NCBI RefSeq assembly: GCF_001431525.1
Contig: NZ_LDJH01000011.1
Coordinates: 62,001 to 126,000 of the forward strand
Origin: Stenotrophomonas koreensis
GTDB lineage: Bacteria > Pseudomonadota > Gammaproteobacteria > Xanthomonadales > Xanthomonadaceae
Length of the DNA stretch: 64,000 bases
Direction: 5' to 3'
Of the stretch, positions 1 to 10,378 are shown in pieces. Both the position numbers and the translations under genes were made by a program. The notes beneath the pieces were generated by a model. The model had not been told where the DNA came from. It searched no databases and worked only from the letters and a program-made list of their open reading frames with translations. Each line of letters begins with the position of its first letter. The stretch's first letter is position 1.

Positions 1-1
1 C

Positions 2-961
2 ACCGACAACCCGGCGCTGCTGGGCTTCCTGGCCGGGGCGGGGCTGCTGATGGTGGTCGGCATCCTGGATGACCTGTACGACCTGCACTGGTCAATCCGG
101 ATCCTCTCCCAGGCAGTGGCCGCGCTGATCATGGTCAAGCTCGGCGGAGTGCGGGTGGAGCAACTGGGCCCGGCCTTCGGCCTGGACAGCCTGGCCCTGG
201 GCGGGCTGTCACTGCCGTTCACGGTGTTTGCCACGGTCGGGCTGATCAATGCGATCAACATGATCGACGGGGTCGATGGCCTGTGCGGCTCGCTGGTGGC
301 CTGTGCCTGCCTGATGCTGGCCGGGGCTGCGGTGTATGCCGGCAACCTGCCAATGGCGATGATGGCGCTGGCCCTGGTCGGGGCGCTGCTGGGCTTTCTG
401 GCCCACAATTTCGCGCTGCCCTGGCGGCCGCGCGCGCGCGTTTTCATGGGCAATGGCGGCAGCGCACTGCTGGGTTTCTGCATCGCCTGGATCTCCTTCA
501 GCCTGACCCAGAACCCGGGGCATCCGGTCAGCCCGGTGCTGGCGCTGTGGCTGATCCCGATCCCGGTGCTGGACTGCCTGGTGCTGATCGTACGCCGTTA
601 CCGTGCCGGCCGTTCGCCGTTTGCCGCCGGCCGCGACCATGTCCACCACTTCATGCGCGACGCCGGCTTTTCCAGTGCATCGCTGGTGCTGGCACTGTCA
701 GCCCTGAGCCTGGTCACCGGGCTGCTGGCAGCCCTGCTGTTGCTGGCCGATGTCCCACGGCCGGCGCTGCTGCTGGGCTTTTTCATCGTGCTCGGGCTCT
801 GGTTCTGGCTCAGCCGCTCCCCGGCCCGGGCGGTGGCGCTGTTTGCCGGTCTGCGCACAATGGTCCTCCCCGCCAGCGCGCAGCTGCAGCCGACTCCCGC
901 CCCCCACTCCAGTCGTGACAAGGATCACCCCCAAAATGCCAAGCGCCGCGATGCGGCCTGA
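2..961 (+). CDS. WecA-like undecaprenyl-phosphate sugar-1-phosphate transferase (5' end outside window)
   Basis: Glycosyltransferase family 4 polyprenyl-phosphate sugar-1-phosphate transferase, a multi-helix membrane protein that would load the first sugar phosphate onto undecaprenyl phosphate. The frame is open from base 2, so the N-terminus lies upstream. Visible family motifs are the acidic GILDDLYDL stretch, NMIDGVDGL, and a cytoplasmic GRDHVHHF histidine motif; hydrophobic helices alternate throughout. Oddity: the usual MGDxGS motif reads MGNGGS, so Asn replaces the conserved Asp. It starts the polysaccharide locus, 15 bases before the phosphatase gene. A second initiating enzyme of another fold lies at 24915. 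Family assignment is firm; the sugar is unknown. Confidence 0.88.
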   Translation, partial: TDNPALLGFLAGAGLLMVVGILDDLYDLHWSIRILSQAVAALIMVKLGGVRVEQLGPAFGLDSLALGGLSLPFTVFATVGLINAINMIDGVDGLCGSLVACACLMLAGAAVYAGNLPMAMMALALVGALLGFLAHNFALPWRPRARVFMGNGGSALLGFCIAWISFSLTQNPGHPVSPVLALWLIPIPVLDCLVLIVRRYRAGRSPFAAGRDHVHHFMRDAGFSSASLVLALSALSLVTGLLAALLLLADVPRPALLLGFFIVLGLWFWLSRSPARAVALFAGLRTMVLPASAQLQPTPAPHSSRDKDHPQNAKRRDAA

Positions 962-976
962 GCATTTCCTTCCCCG

Positions 977-1804
977 ATGATCGATCTTCATTGCCACCTG
1001 CTCCCGGCCATTGACGATGGCGCCGTCGACCTGTCGATGGCGCTGGAAATGGCGCGCATCGCCCAGGCCGACGGCATCACCACCATCGCCTGCACGCCGC
1101 ATATCTATCCCGGGCTGTACGAGAACACCGGCCCCGGCATCACCGCCGGCATTGCCGACCTGCAGGGACAGCTGCAGCAGGCCGGTATCGACCTGCAGCT
1201 GGTCTGCGGTGCCGATGTCCACCTGGTACCGGGGCTGGTGCAGGGCGTGGCCGAGGGCCGCGTGCCGACCCTGGCCGGCTCGCGTTATCTGCTGGTCGAA
1301 CCGCCTCACCACGTACCACCGCCGCGGCTGGAAGAGTCCATCTTTGAATTGATGGCCGCCGGGCTGGTGCCGGTGATCACCCATCCCGAGCGCCTGAGCT
1401 GGGTCGAGGATCACTACGAGGTGTTCGTGCGCCTGGCCGAGCGCGGTGCCTGGATGCAGCTCACCGCCGGCGCGCTCACCGGCCGCCATGGCCGGCGCCC
1501 GAAATACTGGGCCGAGCGTTTCATCGATGAAGGCCACTGCATGATCCTGGCCACCGATGCCCACCACCCGCAACGCCGTCCGCCGCTGCTGGCAGAGGCT
1601 CGCGAAGCGGCTGCGCGCCGGGTCGGCACCGAGGAAGCGGCGCTGATGGTGCAGGGCCGGCCGGCCGGCATCCTGGCCGATACCCCTCCACACAGCCTGC
1701 CCGCCTCGCTGGCCAGCCGCGGTGCCGCCCCTTCAGAACGCGCCGCCGCGGCCGAAACCACAGGGTGGCGTGCGCTTTGGAATAAGCTCGGCCGCCGTGC
1801 ATAA
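977..1804 (+). CDS. CpsB/YwqE-type tyrosine-protein phosphatase (PHP fold)
   Basis: Metal-dependent protein tyrosine phosphatase of the PHP superfamily, 275 residues. Such enzymes dephosphorylate the bacterial tyrosine kinase that controls polysaccharide chain length. Metal-binding motifs are visible: DLHCHLLPAIDDGA at residues 3-16, THPER near 134, and TDAHH near 192. The kinase it would act on is encoded two genes downstream (2543-4672), which supports the role. It lies between the initiating transferase and the export lipoprotein in an apparent operon. The C-terminal 30 residues are low-complexity. Function is inferred from family and context. Confidence 0.88.
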   Translation: MIDLHCHLLPAIDDGAVDLSMALEMARIAQADGITTIACTPHIYPGLYENTGPGITAGIADLQGQLQQAGIDLQLVCGADVHLVPGLVQGVAEGRVPTLAGSRYLLVEPPHHVPPPRLEESIFELMAAGLVPVITHPERLSWVEDHYEVFVRLAERGAWMQLTAGALTGRHGRRPKYWAERFIDEGHCMILATDAHHPQRRPPLLAEAREAAARRVGTEEAALMVQGRPAGILADTPPHSLPASLASRGAAPSERAAAAETTGWRALWNKLGRRA

Positions 1805-1856
1805 TCGCGCAGGTTTTGACCGCATGCTGCGGACCCGACATTCAGGGATCTACCAC

Positions 1857-2546
1857 TTGTCCAAGAAAATCCAACACGCTGTGCTGCTGGCAGGCACCTT
1901 GTTCCTCTGCGCCTGCACCAGCTCCCCCTCGCGGGACCTGGCCACCTCACTGCCCGAACCGGACCCGGTCGCCGCGCTGCTGGGCCAGCCGGAATACCGC
2001 ATCGGCCCCAGCGACCTGCTCAGCGTGAATGTGTTCCAGGTACCCGATCTGGAGCGCGAAGTGCGCGTCAACAATGCCGGCACCATCGGCCTGCCGCTGG
2101 TCGGCGAGGTCACCGTCGCCGGGCGCACGGTCAGTGAACTGGAACAGGAACTGGCGCAGCTGTATGGCCAGCGCTACCTGCAGTCGCCGCAGGTCAGCGT
2201 GTTCGTCAAGGAATTCGCCAGCCAGCGCATCACCGTTGGCGGTGAGGTCGACAAGCCGGGCATCTACCCGATGACCACCTCGCGCCTGACCCTGCTGCAG
2301 GCCATCGCCTCGGCACAAGGGCTGAGCGATGTCGCCAGCCGCAGGAATGTCTTCGTGCTGCGCAACATCCAGGGCCAGCAGCATGTGGCCCGTTTTGATA
2401 TCGATGCGATCGAGCAGGGCCGGCTGCAGGATCCGCTGCTGGCCAGCGAGGACATCGTCATTGTCGACAGCTCTACCGGCCGCACCACCCTGAAAACCAT
2501 GGTCCAACTCGTGCCGTTCCTCGCGGTCTGGAGAGCCTACCGATGA
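1857..2546 (+). CDS. GumB/Wza-type polysaccharide export lipoprotein
   Basis: Outer-membrane polysaccharide export protein of the Wza/GumB family. It would form the exit pore for the polymer. The N-terminus is a lipoprotein signal (KKIQHAVLLAGTLFLCAC, acylated Cys about residue 21), followed by the polysaccharide export domain (EYRIGPSDLLSVNVFQ) and an SLBB segment. The short form ending VWRAYR matches the Xanthomonas GumB layout. I chose a TTG start at 1857 because AGGGA sits 8 bases before it and it gives a clean signal peptide. An in-frame ATG at 1824 is the alternative. The stop overlaps the next gene's ATG (ATGA), so translation is probably coupled. Confidence 0.9.
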   Translation: MSKKIQHAVLLAGTLFLCACTSSPSRDLATSLPEPDPVAALLGQPEYRIGPSDLLSVNVFQVPDLEREVRVNNAGTIGLPLVGEVTVAGRTVSELEQELAQLYGQRYLQSPQVSVFVKEFASQRITVGGEVDKPGIYPMTTSRLTLLQAIASAQGLSDVASRRNVFVLRNIQGQQHVARFDIDAIEQGRLQDPLLASEDIVIVDSSTGRTTLKTMVQLVPFLAVWRAYR

Positions 2547-4672
2547 GCAGCACCACCGAAACCAGCAACACTACGCGTGAGGCGCAGGACAGCGACGAGA
2601 TCGACCTGCGCGAATACTGGAACATCCTGATGGACCGGCGCTGGCTGGTGCTCGGCGTCACCGCGGCGGTCGTGTTGCTGACCCTGGCCGGTACCCTGCT
2701 CACCACCCCGGTCTACCGTGCCGGCAGCAGCATCCAGATCGAGCGCGATACCCTGAACGTGATCAACGTCGAGGGGGTGACGCCGATGGAATCGACGGCC
2801 GACCGTGATTTTTACCAGACCCAGTACGAACTGCTGAAAAGCCGCAGCCTCGCACAGCGTGTGGTCCAGGATGCCCAACTCACCGCGCACCCGGTCTACG
2901 CCGAACAGATGGCCGCCCTGGCCGAGCGCGCGCAGGAAAACGGCAAGCCGCTGACCGAGCTGGAGCGCGAACGCGCCTTGGTCGGCGGTGTGCTGGCGGG
3001 TATGACCGTAGCCCCGGTGCGCAACTCGCGCTTGGTCAACCTGCAGTTCGATGCCACTGATCCAGCACTGGCCGCGCGGGTCAGCAACACTTGGGCCGAG
3101 GCCTTCATCGCCAGCAACCTGGAGCGCCGTTTCGAGGCGTCCTCCTACGCCAGCAAGTACCTGGAAGAACGCCTGGCCCAGCTCAAGGCGCGCCTGGAAG
3201 ACTCGGAAAAAGCCCTGGTGGCGTTTGCTTCGGAGCAGCAGCTGGTGTCGGTGGGCGAAGGCTCGCCGTCGCTGGCGGCGCAGAACCTGGGCGAGCTCAA
3301 CAGTGCCCTGGCCGCGGCCCAGCAGGAGCGGATCAAGGCCGAATCCATCTGGCAACAGGCCCGCACCGGCGATGGCCTGGGGCTGTCGCAGGTGGTGGCC
3401 AGCCCGCTGATCCAGCGCCTGCGCGAGCAGCGCGCACAGCTGCGCGGCGAGTACCAGAACCGCCTGGCCACCTACAAGCCGGATTATCCGGACATGCAGC
3501 GCCTGGCCAGCCAGATCAGCGAGATCGACCTGCAGATCCAGACCGAAGTGCGCCATATCCGTGCCGCGCTGGAAGCCGACCACCAGGCCAGCCTGGCCCG
3601 TGAGCAGCTGCTGCTGGACCGCATCGAGCAGCTCAAGGGCGACGTGCTCGACCTGCAGGACCGCAGCATCCAGTACAACATCCTGCGCCGCGAGGCCGAA
3701 ACCAACCGCCAGCTCTACGACGGCCTGCTGCAGCGCTACAAGGAAATCGGCGTGGCCGGTGGCGTCGGCGCCAACAACATCTCGGTGGTCGACCGCGCCG
3801 AAGTACCGCGCAACCCGCATTCACCACGGTTGCCGCTGAACCTGGCCATCGGCCTGCTGCTGGGTGGTTTTGCCGGGGTACTGCTGGCCTTCGTGCTGCA
3901 TTTCCTTGACCGTGCCATCCACAGCCCCAAGCAGCTGGAAGCCCTGCTCGAGCGCCCGGTGCTGGGCGTTGTGCCGCTGCTGGCCAAGCAGACCCCGCAG
4001 CAGGCCGCTGCCGACCCGCGCTCGGCCTTTTCCGAGGCCTACCGTTCGGTACGCACCGCGCTGCAGTTTTCCACCAGCCATGGCCTGCCGCACACCTTGT
4101 TCATCACCAGCGCCGGGGCCGGTGAGGGCAAGAGCACCAGCGCCGCCGAGCTGGCCCGCAACATCGCCCAGCTGGGCAAGCGCGTGCTGCTGATTGATGC
4201 CGACCTGCGCAAGCCCTCGCAGCACCACCTGGCCGGGGTGGGCAACAGTATTGGCCTGTCCAACCTGCTGGCCGGGGCATGCAGCATCGAGGAATCGATC
4301 ATGCAGGTACCGGCACTGGGGCATGACCTGATGCTCTCCGGCCCGTTGCCGCCGAGCCCGCCGGAGCTGCTGGCCGGTGACCGCCTGCCGGCCCTGCTGC
4401 GTGAGCTGGGGCAGCAGTACGAGGTGATCATCATCGACGGCCCGCCGGTACTGGGCCTGGCCGATGCACCGCTGCTGGCCCACCACGCCGAGGCCACCGT
4501 GCTGGTGGCAGCGGCCGAAGCCACCCGTGATGACAGCCTGGTGCTGGCCAACGGCCGCCTGCAGGCCGCACATGCGCGCGTGCTGGGCAGCCTGCTCACC
4601 CGCCACAACCCGCGCCACGGCAGTAGTGGCTACGGTTACGCCTACTATGAATACGGCACCGGCCAGGGCTGA
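2543..4672 (+). CDS. Wzc/GumC-type chain-length co-polymerase with tyrosine kinase domain
   Basis: Inner-membrane polysaccharide co-polymerase fused to a bacterial tyrosine (BY) kinase, 709 residues, controlling polymerisation and export. An N-terminal Wzz domain with a first membrane helix (about residues 30-55) is followed by a long coiled-coil periplasmic part and a second helix near 430-455. The cytoplasmic kinase has Walker A (AGAGEGKST, about 523), Walker A' (LLIDADLRKPS, about 548) and Walker B (VIIIDGPPV, about 628). It ends in a tyrosine-rich tail (GYGYAYYEY), the usual autophosphorylation cluster. The gene overlaps the export lipoprotein gene by 4 bases. The phosphatase at 977 is its expected antagonist. 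Confidence 0.93.
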   Translation: MSSTTETSNTTREAQDSDEIDLREYWNILMDRRWLVLGVTAAVVLLTLAGTLLTTPVYRAGSSIQIERDTLNVINVEGVTPMESTADRDFYQTQYELLKSRSLAQRVVQDAQLTAHPVYAEQMAALAERAQENGKPLTELERERALVGGVLAGMTVAPVRNSRLVNLQFDATDPALAARVSNTWAEAFIASNLERRFEASSYASKYLEERLAQLKARLEDSEKALVAFASEQQLVSVGEGSPSLAAQNLGELNSALAAAQQERIKAESIWQQARTGDGLGLSQVVASPLIQRLREQRAQLRGEYQNRLATYKPDYPDMQRLASQISEIDLQIQTEVRHIRAALEADHQASLAREQLLLDRIEQLKGDVLDLQDRSIQYNILRREAETNRQLYDGLLQRYKEIGVAGGVGANNISVVDRAEVPRNPHSPRLPLNLAIGLLLGGFAGVLLAFVLHFLDRAIHSPKQLEALLERPVLGVVPLLAKQTPQQAAADPRSAFSEAYRSVRTALQFSTSHGLPHTLFITSAGAGEGKSTSAAELARNIAQLGKRVLLIDADLRKPSQHHLAGVGNSIGLSNLLAGACSIEESIMQVPALGHDLMLSGPLPPSPPELLAGDRLPALLRELGQQYEVIIIDGPPVLGLADAPLLAHHAEATVLVAAAEATRDDSLVLANGRLQAAHARVLGSLLTRHNPRHGSSGYGYAYYEYGTGQG

Positions 4673-5840
4673 GCCCCACCTTCGCCGCTGGCTGGCCAGT
4701 GCAACCGCGTTGCTGGTTGCGCTGGCGGCCGTTCCGGCAGCCTGGTGGCTGTTGCCGCATGACCACGGAGCCGCGGCCATCGCCGGCTGGCACCCGGCGC
4801 TGAACCCGCCCCCCGGCGAACCAGCCGCAGCGCAGGCCGCCGCCCGGGCGGTGCTGCGCAGCGCACCGGTCAACGGCCAGGCCTTCCGCGTGCTGGCGCA
4901 GAACGCAGAGGCAGACAGCCCGGCCAGCCAGGCCCTGTGGGCACAGGCACTGGCCTGGGCACCGCGTGACATCGACACCCGCGCCGCCCTGGCCGACCAG
5001 GCCTTGGAGGCCGGCAAACCGGCCGCCGCGCTGCAACACCTGGACGCCCTGATGCGGGTACAGCCAGCGCTGCGTGCACCGCTTTTGGAGCAGATGCTGC
5101 TGCCCGAACTGGGCAACCCCGCGCTGCGCACTGCCCTGCTTGACCACCTGCAGGCGGACCCGCCGTGGCGGCCCCACCTGGCCACCCTGCTGGCACGCCA
5201 GACCCAGGCCACCGCCGGGGCGGAGGCACTCTGGCAACAGCTGGCCGCCCGCGGCCCGCTGGCGCCAGCCGAACTGCAGGCCAGGCAGCAGCAGCGCCGC
5301 CTGGCCGGTGATGCCGCCGGTGCCTACCAGCTATGGCGCGAGCATCTGCCACCCACGCTGCAGCCATACCTGGCAACCGTGTTTGATGGCGGCTTTGAGA
5401 CCGAACCTGGTGATACCCCCTACCACTGGCGGTGGCCACGCCAGGCCGGGGTGGCCACCGTGCGCGATGACAGCCATGCCCGGGACGGGCAGTACGCGCT
5501 GCGGGTGGAATTTGCCGGGCGCAGCCTGCGTTTTGACGGGCCACGGCAAACCTTCGGCCCACTGCCAGCGGGCACTTACCTGCTGCAGGCCAGCGCCGAC
5601 AACCGCACCGGCAACCCCCGTGCCTTCCAGTGGCAGCTGCACTGCGGCCGGCAGATCCTGGCCACCCTGCCCCTGGCCGATTCCCCCGGCTGGCAGAACC
5701 GCCAGCAGGGTTTCGTGCTGGCAACTCCCTGCAATGAACCGGTACTGCGGCTGGGCCATGCCGGCCGCACCGTACCGGAGCGCGTACTGCGCGGCAGCCT
5801 GTGGCTGGATTCGGTGCAGATCACCCGCCAAGACCCTTGA
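4647..5840 (+). CDS. repeat-containing accessory protein of the polysaccharide locus
   Basis: Not assigned to a characterised family. The 397-residue product has one N-terminal membrane helix (ASATALLVALAAVPAAWWLL), then an alanine-rich helical region that looks like degenerate TPR-type repeats (to about residue 240). The C-terminal part is beta-rich (about 250-395), with a carbohydrate-binding-module look (DGGFETEPGDTPYHWRW, then a DGQYALRVEF segment). It is probably periplasmic and membrane anchored. The ATG at 4647 overlaps the kinase gene by 26 bases; the frame is open further upstream but that part is kinase coding sequence. Its place between the co-polymerase and the ligase/polymerase suggests a role in assembly, which is inference. 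Confidence 0.75.
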   Translation: MNTAPARAEPHLRRWLASATALLVALAAVPAAWWLLPHDHGAAAIAGWHPALNPPPGEPAAAQAAARAVLRSAPVNGQAFRVLAQNAEADSPASQALWAQALAWAPRDIDTRAALADQALEAGKPAAALQHLDALMRVQPALRAPLLEQMLLPELGNPALRTALLDHLQADPPWRPHLATLLARQTQATAGAEALWQQLAARGPLAPAELQARQQQRRLAGDAAGAYQLWREHLPPTLQPYLATVFDGGFETEPGDTPYHWRWPRQAGVATVRDDSHARDGQYALRVEFAGRSLRFDGPRQTFGPLPAGTYLLQASADNRTGNPRAFQWQLHCGRQILATLPLADSPGWQNRQQGFVLATPCNEPVLRLGHAGRTVPERVLRGSLWLDSVQITRQDP

Positions 5841-5858
5841 CCCACACAGCAAATTGCT

Positions 5859-5886
5859 TGCCAAGCCAGCCGTTTTCGGGTACCGT
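5859..5886 (+). promoter_or_regulatory. possible sigma-70 promoter of the small exported protein
   Basis: TTGCCA (5859-5864), a 16-base spacer and a weak TACCGT (5881-5886) lie about 50 bases before the next start codon, which has an AAGGA ribosome site. The -35 match is good and the -10 is poor. The small gene is separated from its neighbours by this gap and a terminator, so a promoter of its own is plausible. Confidence 0.3.
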
Positions 5887-5932
5887 GCGGTCCTTGGTTG
5901 AACAGCTGACACCCACGTAAGGACAATCACCG

Positions 5933-6205
5933 ATGAAGAAGCTCCTCTTCGCCGCTGCCATGATGGCCTTCGCCAGCATTGCTTCGGCCAACACCACCGC
6001 TGCTGCCGAACAACAGCAGCCGGCCAACAACGCCCCGGTTGCCGGCCAGCCAGCCGCTTCCCAGGTAGCCGCCAGCGCTGCCAAGAAGAAGACCGCTACC
6101 ATTGTTGCCAGCAGCCTGGCTGCCGCGGCCGTGGTTGCTGCCATTGCCGATGGCGGTGGTGGCGACAAGACCCCGACCCCGCCGCCGGCACCGACCAGCC
6201 CGTAA
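5933..6205 (+). CDS. small exported Ala-rich protein with C-terminal hydrophobic segment
   Basis: A 90-residue protein of unknown function. It has a clear signal peptide (MKKLLFAAAMMAFASIASA), then an Ala/Gln/Pro-rich stretch, a KKK cluster, and a second hydrophobic segment (TATIVASSLAAAAVVAAIA). It ends GGGG followed by a proline-rich tail. This layout would give a periplasmic peptide or a small membrane-inserted protein. AAGGA precedes the ATG, and a hairpin terminator follows the stop, so it looks like a real, separately transcribed unit inside the polysaccharide locus. No catalytic motif is visible. Confidence 0.75.
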   Translation: MKKLLFAAAMMAFASIASANTTAAAEQQQPANNAPVAGQPAASQVAASAAKKKTATIVASSLAAAAVVAAIADGGGGDKTPTPPPAPTSP

Positions 6206-6227
6206 GGTCTGCGTTCCGGTACATCTG

Positions 6228-6255
6228 ACAAGCCGCCTCCGGGCGGCTTGTTCGT
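6228..6255 (+). terminator. rho-independent terminator after the small exported protein
   Basis: A perfect 10-bp stem (ACAAGCCGCC / GGCGGCTTGT) with a four-base loop is followed by a short T-rich run. It lies 22 bases after the stop codon at 6205 and just before the start of the ligase/polymerase gene. Confidence 0.7.
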
Positions 6256-6270
6256 TTCAAGGGCCTGCCC

Positions 6271-7629
6271 ATGCACCTGCGCACTACTGCTCCCCCTTCC
6301 AGCCAGGACCGCATCGCCGAGGTACTGGCCGGGCTGCTGCTGGCCGGCGCCCTGCTCGCCGGTGGCGGCTCACGCGGTGCCGGCGACCTGCTGGTGCATC
6401 TGCTTGCCCTGCCGGCCTTGGTGCTGGGCAGCTGGCGCTGGTACGCCCGGCCACGTCCGCCACTGCAGCGGACCATCAGCTGGCTGTGGCTGGCAGCACT
6501 GGCGCTGCTCGGGCTACAGCTGCTGCCACTGCCGGCGGCCCTGGTGGCAACGCTGCCCGGCCGTGCCGGGGTTGTCAGCGGTCTGGAACTGGCCGGGCTG
6601 GCACCGGCCTGGCTGCCGATGAGCCTGAGCCCATCAGGCACGCTGCGCGCCGGCCTGGCCCTGCTCAGCGTCGGCAGCCTGTGGCTGTTGTGCGCCAGCC
6701 TGGATGGCCGCGCCCAGCGCCGGCTGCTGTGGCTGGCCATTGCCATCGGCAGCGCGCAGGCACTGCTCGGCTTTGCCCAGGCCAGTGCCGGCGCCCGGGC
6801 AGTGCTGGCCCTGCACCCGAACCAGAACATCGGCGTGGCCACCGGCCTGTTCGCCAACCGCAACCACCTGGCCTGCCTGCTGGCGATGCTGGTACCGCTG
6901 GCATTGGGCCTGGGCTGGCAGGCCCAGCAACGCCGCCAGCACAGTGCGGCCCTGCTGCCGTATACCGCCGCCGCGCTGATGACGCTGGGCGTGGCCCTGA
7001 GCTTCTCGCGTGCCGGCAACGCGCTGCTGGTGCTGGGCCTGGCCACCAGCCTGGCCCTGCTGCTGTCAGTAGCAGCGCAGGGCCAGCGGCGTCCGTTCTG
7101 GCGCCACCCGCTGCTGCTGCTCACCCTGGCCGGCACCAGCCTGGCGGTGGCTGCGTATGCCTGGGAACGGCTGGCCGCCCGCTTCGGCCGGCCCATGCTC
7201 GAGGATGGCCGGCTGGATTACCTGCAACAGGGCTGGCCGCTGATTGGCCAGTACCTGCCCTGGGGCAGCGGTGCCGGCAGCTTCCGTGAGGTGTATGGCG
7301 CGCACGAGCCACTGGCACTGCTCGCCCCCAACTACGTGCTGCACGCCCACAACGAACCGGTGGAGCTGCTGCTGGAACTGGGCCTGCCCGGCGGCCTGCT
7401 GCTGCTGGCCGGCATCGCGCTGCTGGTGGCAATCAGCTGGCAGGTGTGGCGCGCAGCGCGCAGCGAGGCCGCCCTGCTGCCCCGCGTGGCCGTACTCGGC
7501 CTCTGGCTGCCGGTGCTGCACAGCGCGGTGGATTACCCACTGCGCACCCTGGCCATCGGCGCACTGGTGGCGCTGCTGCTGGCGGTGACCACCTGCACAG
7601 AATCCGAACCAACACCCCGCGCCCATTAA
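6271..7629 (+). CDS. O-antigen ligase/polymerase-like membrane protein
   Basis: A 452-residue polytopic inner-membrane protein with about 11-12 hydrophobic helices, of the WaaL/Wzy-like superfamily. The central signature HPNQNIGVATGLFANRNHLA (about residues 185-205) and the periplasmic stretch with HAHNEPVE (about 358-365) are typical. It could ligate or polymerise undecaprenyl-linked glycans. A separate EpsG-like polymerase candidate lies in the variable cassette at 11761, so this one, in the conserved part, may serve as ligase or handle a different polymer. Superfamily confident, exact role not. Confidence 0.82.
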   Translation: MHLRTTAPPSSQDRIAEVLAGLLLAGALLAGGGSRGAGDLLVHLLALPALVLGSWRWYARPRPPLQRTISWLWLAALALLGLQLLPLPAALVATLPGRAGVVSGLELAGLAPAWLPMSLSPSGTLRAGLALLSVGSLWLLCASLDGRAQRRLLWLAIAIGSAQALLGFAQASAGARAVLALHPNQNIGVATGLFANRNHLACLLAMLVPLALGLGWQAQQRRQHSAALLPYTAAALMTLGVALSFSRAGNALLVLGLATSLALLLSVAAQGQRRPFWRHPLLLLTLAGTSLAVAAYAWERLAARFGRPMLEDGRLDYLQQGWPLIGQYLPWGSGAGSFREVYGAHEPLALLAPNYVLHAHNEPVELLLELGLPGGLLLLAGIALLVAISWQVWRAARSEAALLPRVAVLGLWLPVLHSAVDYPLRTLAIGALVALLLAVTTCTESEPTPRAH

Positions 7630-7901
7630 GCTTCCAATCAGCTTTCCCGATCTGGCATAATCGCAAGCCCAGCCTGGCTTCAAGGCAGGTGGCTGGAATT
7701 GAAAGGGATACCAATGAGGTGTGCTGCTTTACCGGTTGACGTGCGTCTGGGCGTAGCCATTGTTGGCCACTCTGGCCTGCGGCCTGCTCGCCAATACCGT
7801 CATGGCTGCGTTCCTTGCCTTGTGTTCGCCGGCCAGCACGACGCTGGCCATAGGCTGCAGGCAACCGGCCTGTCTGGCCACCCTCTGGAAAGCCCCCTGC
7901 A
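7630..7901 (+). other. intergenic region before the epimerase gene
   Basis: No gene with convincing composition is visible in these 272 bases; short open frames here have no start site or family likeness. A CATAAT hexamer at 7656-7661, with a poor -35 (TTCCAA at 7632-7637), could be a promoter for the nucleotide-sugar genes. Confidence 0.35.
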
Positions 7902-8984
7902 ATGACTGCTTATACCGATCTGCAGCAGAGCCTGCAGGCTGCACCGCGTACCTGGCTGGTCACCGGCGTGGCCGGCTTCATCGGCTCCAACCTGCTGGAA
8001 ACCCTGCTACGGCTGGACCAGCGCGTGGTCGGCCTGGACAACTTTGCCACCGGCTTCCGCCACAACCTGGACGAAGTGCGCCGGCTGGTCAGCCCGGCGC
8101 AGTGGGCACGGTTTGATTTCATCGAAGGCGACATCCGCCAGCTGGAGGACTGCCAGCGTGCGATGCAGTTCCGCCCTGATGCCAATGCCGAACCGCTGCC
8201 GGTGGAACACGTGCTGCACCAGGCCGCGCTGGGCAGTGTGCCGCGCAGCATTGATGACCCGATCAACAGCAACGCCACCAATATCGGCGGCATGCTCAAC
8301 ATGCTGGTGGCCGCTCGCGATGCCGGCGTGCGCAGCTTCACCTATGCCGCCAGCAGCAGCACCTACGGCGACCACCCGGCCCTGCCCAAGGTGGAAGCCA
8401 ACATCGGCCGCCCGCTCAGCCCGTATGCGGTAACCAAGTACGTCAACGAGCTGTATGCCGAGGTATTTGCCCGCTGCTACGGCTTCAAGACCATCGGCCT
8501 GCGCTATTTCAATGTGTTCGGCGCGCGCCAGAACCCGGATGGCGCCTATGCCGCGGTGATTCCCAAATGGATCGGTGCGCTGCTGCGCGAGCAGCCGGTG
8601 TGGATCAATGGCGATGGTGAAACCAGCCGTGATTTCTGCTTTGTCGCCAATGCGGTGCAGGCCAACCTGCTGGCCGCCACCAGCGAAAGCGACGCAGCGC
8701 GGGACCAGGTCTACAACGTCGCCCTGGGCGACCGCACCACGCTGAACGAGGTCTTCCGCCAGCTGCGTGATGGTCTTGCCCAGCACGGCGTGCCTGCGGT
8801 GGTTGAACCGCAATACCGCGAGTTCCGCACCGGCGATGTGCGCCACAGCCAGGCCGATATCAGCAAGGCCACCCAGCTGCTTGGCTATGCACCCACCCAC
8901 CGCTTTGCCGATGGCGTGGCTGCCGCGCTGCCGTGGTATGTCGCCGCATTTGCCAAAAATTCTTCTGCCCAACAAGGATCGTGA
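7902..8984 (+). CDS. UDP-N-acetylglucosamine 4-epimerase, WbpP-like
   Basis: Extended short-chain dehydrogenase/reductase, 360 residues, closest in layout to WbpP-type UDP-GlcNAc/UDP-GalNAc C4 epimerases. The NAD-binding GVAGFIGS motif is at residues 22-29. The catalytic Ser/Thr region ([13 protein letters not shown]) precedes the YAVTK dyad (Tyr about 174). The segment [14 protein letters not shown] is typical of the family. The next gene is a UDP-N-acetylhexosamine 6-dehydrogenase, so the pair would convert UDP-GlcNAc to UDP-GalNAc and then UDP-GalNAcA for the repeat unit. Substrate is inferred from family. Confidence 0.88.
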   Translation: MTAYTDLQQSLQAAPRTWLVTGVAGFIGSNLLETLLRLDQRVVGLDNFATGFRHNLDEVRRLVSPAQWARFDFIEGDIRQLEDCQRAMQFRPDANAEPLPVEHVLHQAALGSVPRSIDDPINSNATNIGGMLNMLVAARDAGVRSFTYAASSSTYGDHPALPKVEANIGRPLSPYAVTKYVNELYAEVFARCYGFKTIGLRYFNVFGARQNPDGAYAAVIPKWIGALLREQPVWINGDGETSRDFCFVANAVQANLLAATSESDAARDQVYNVALGDRTTLNEVFRQLRDGLAQHGVPAVVEPQYREFRTGDVRHSQADISKATQLLGYAPTHRFADGVAAALPWYVAAFAKNSSAQQGS

Positions 8985-8986
8985 CC

Positions 8987-10270
<1,284 letters not shown>

Positions 10271-10276
10271 TCGGCA

Positions 10277-10378
10277 ATGCGTGTACTTGTGATCGGTGAC
10301 GCCGGATGCATTGGGTCTTGCAGCCCGAGCGGATATGCGCAGAGAGCGTCTACGGCTAGGGCATTTGCTGCGCCATGA
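10277..10378 (+). pseudogene. N-terminal stub of an SDR-type sugar epimerase/dehydratase
   Basis: An open frame of only 33 codons starts MRVLVIGDAGCIGS, which is the standard opening of NAD-dependent sugar epimerases (MKVLVTGGAGFIGS) with its GxxGxxG signature. After residue 14 the likeness stops. It lies between the dehydrogenase gene and the flippase gene and overlaps the flippase ATG (ATGA). I read it as the leftover 5' end of a gene removed by recombination. Translation may still couple to the flippase gene. Confidence 0.5.

Noticed and set aside
7699-7905. Small open frames before the epimerase gene
   Set aside because: No ribosome site of note and composition resembles non-coding DNA; they run into the epimerase gene out of frame.
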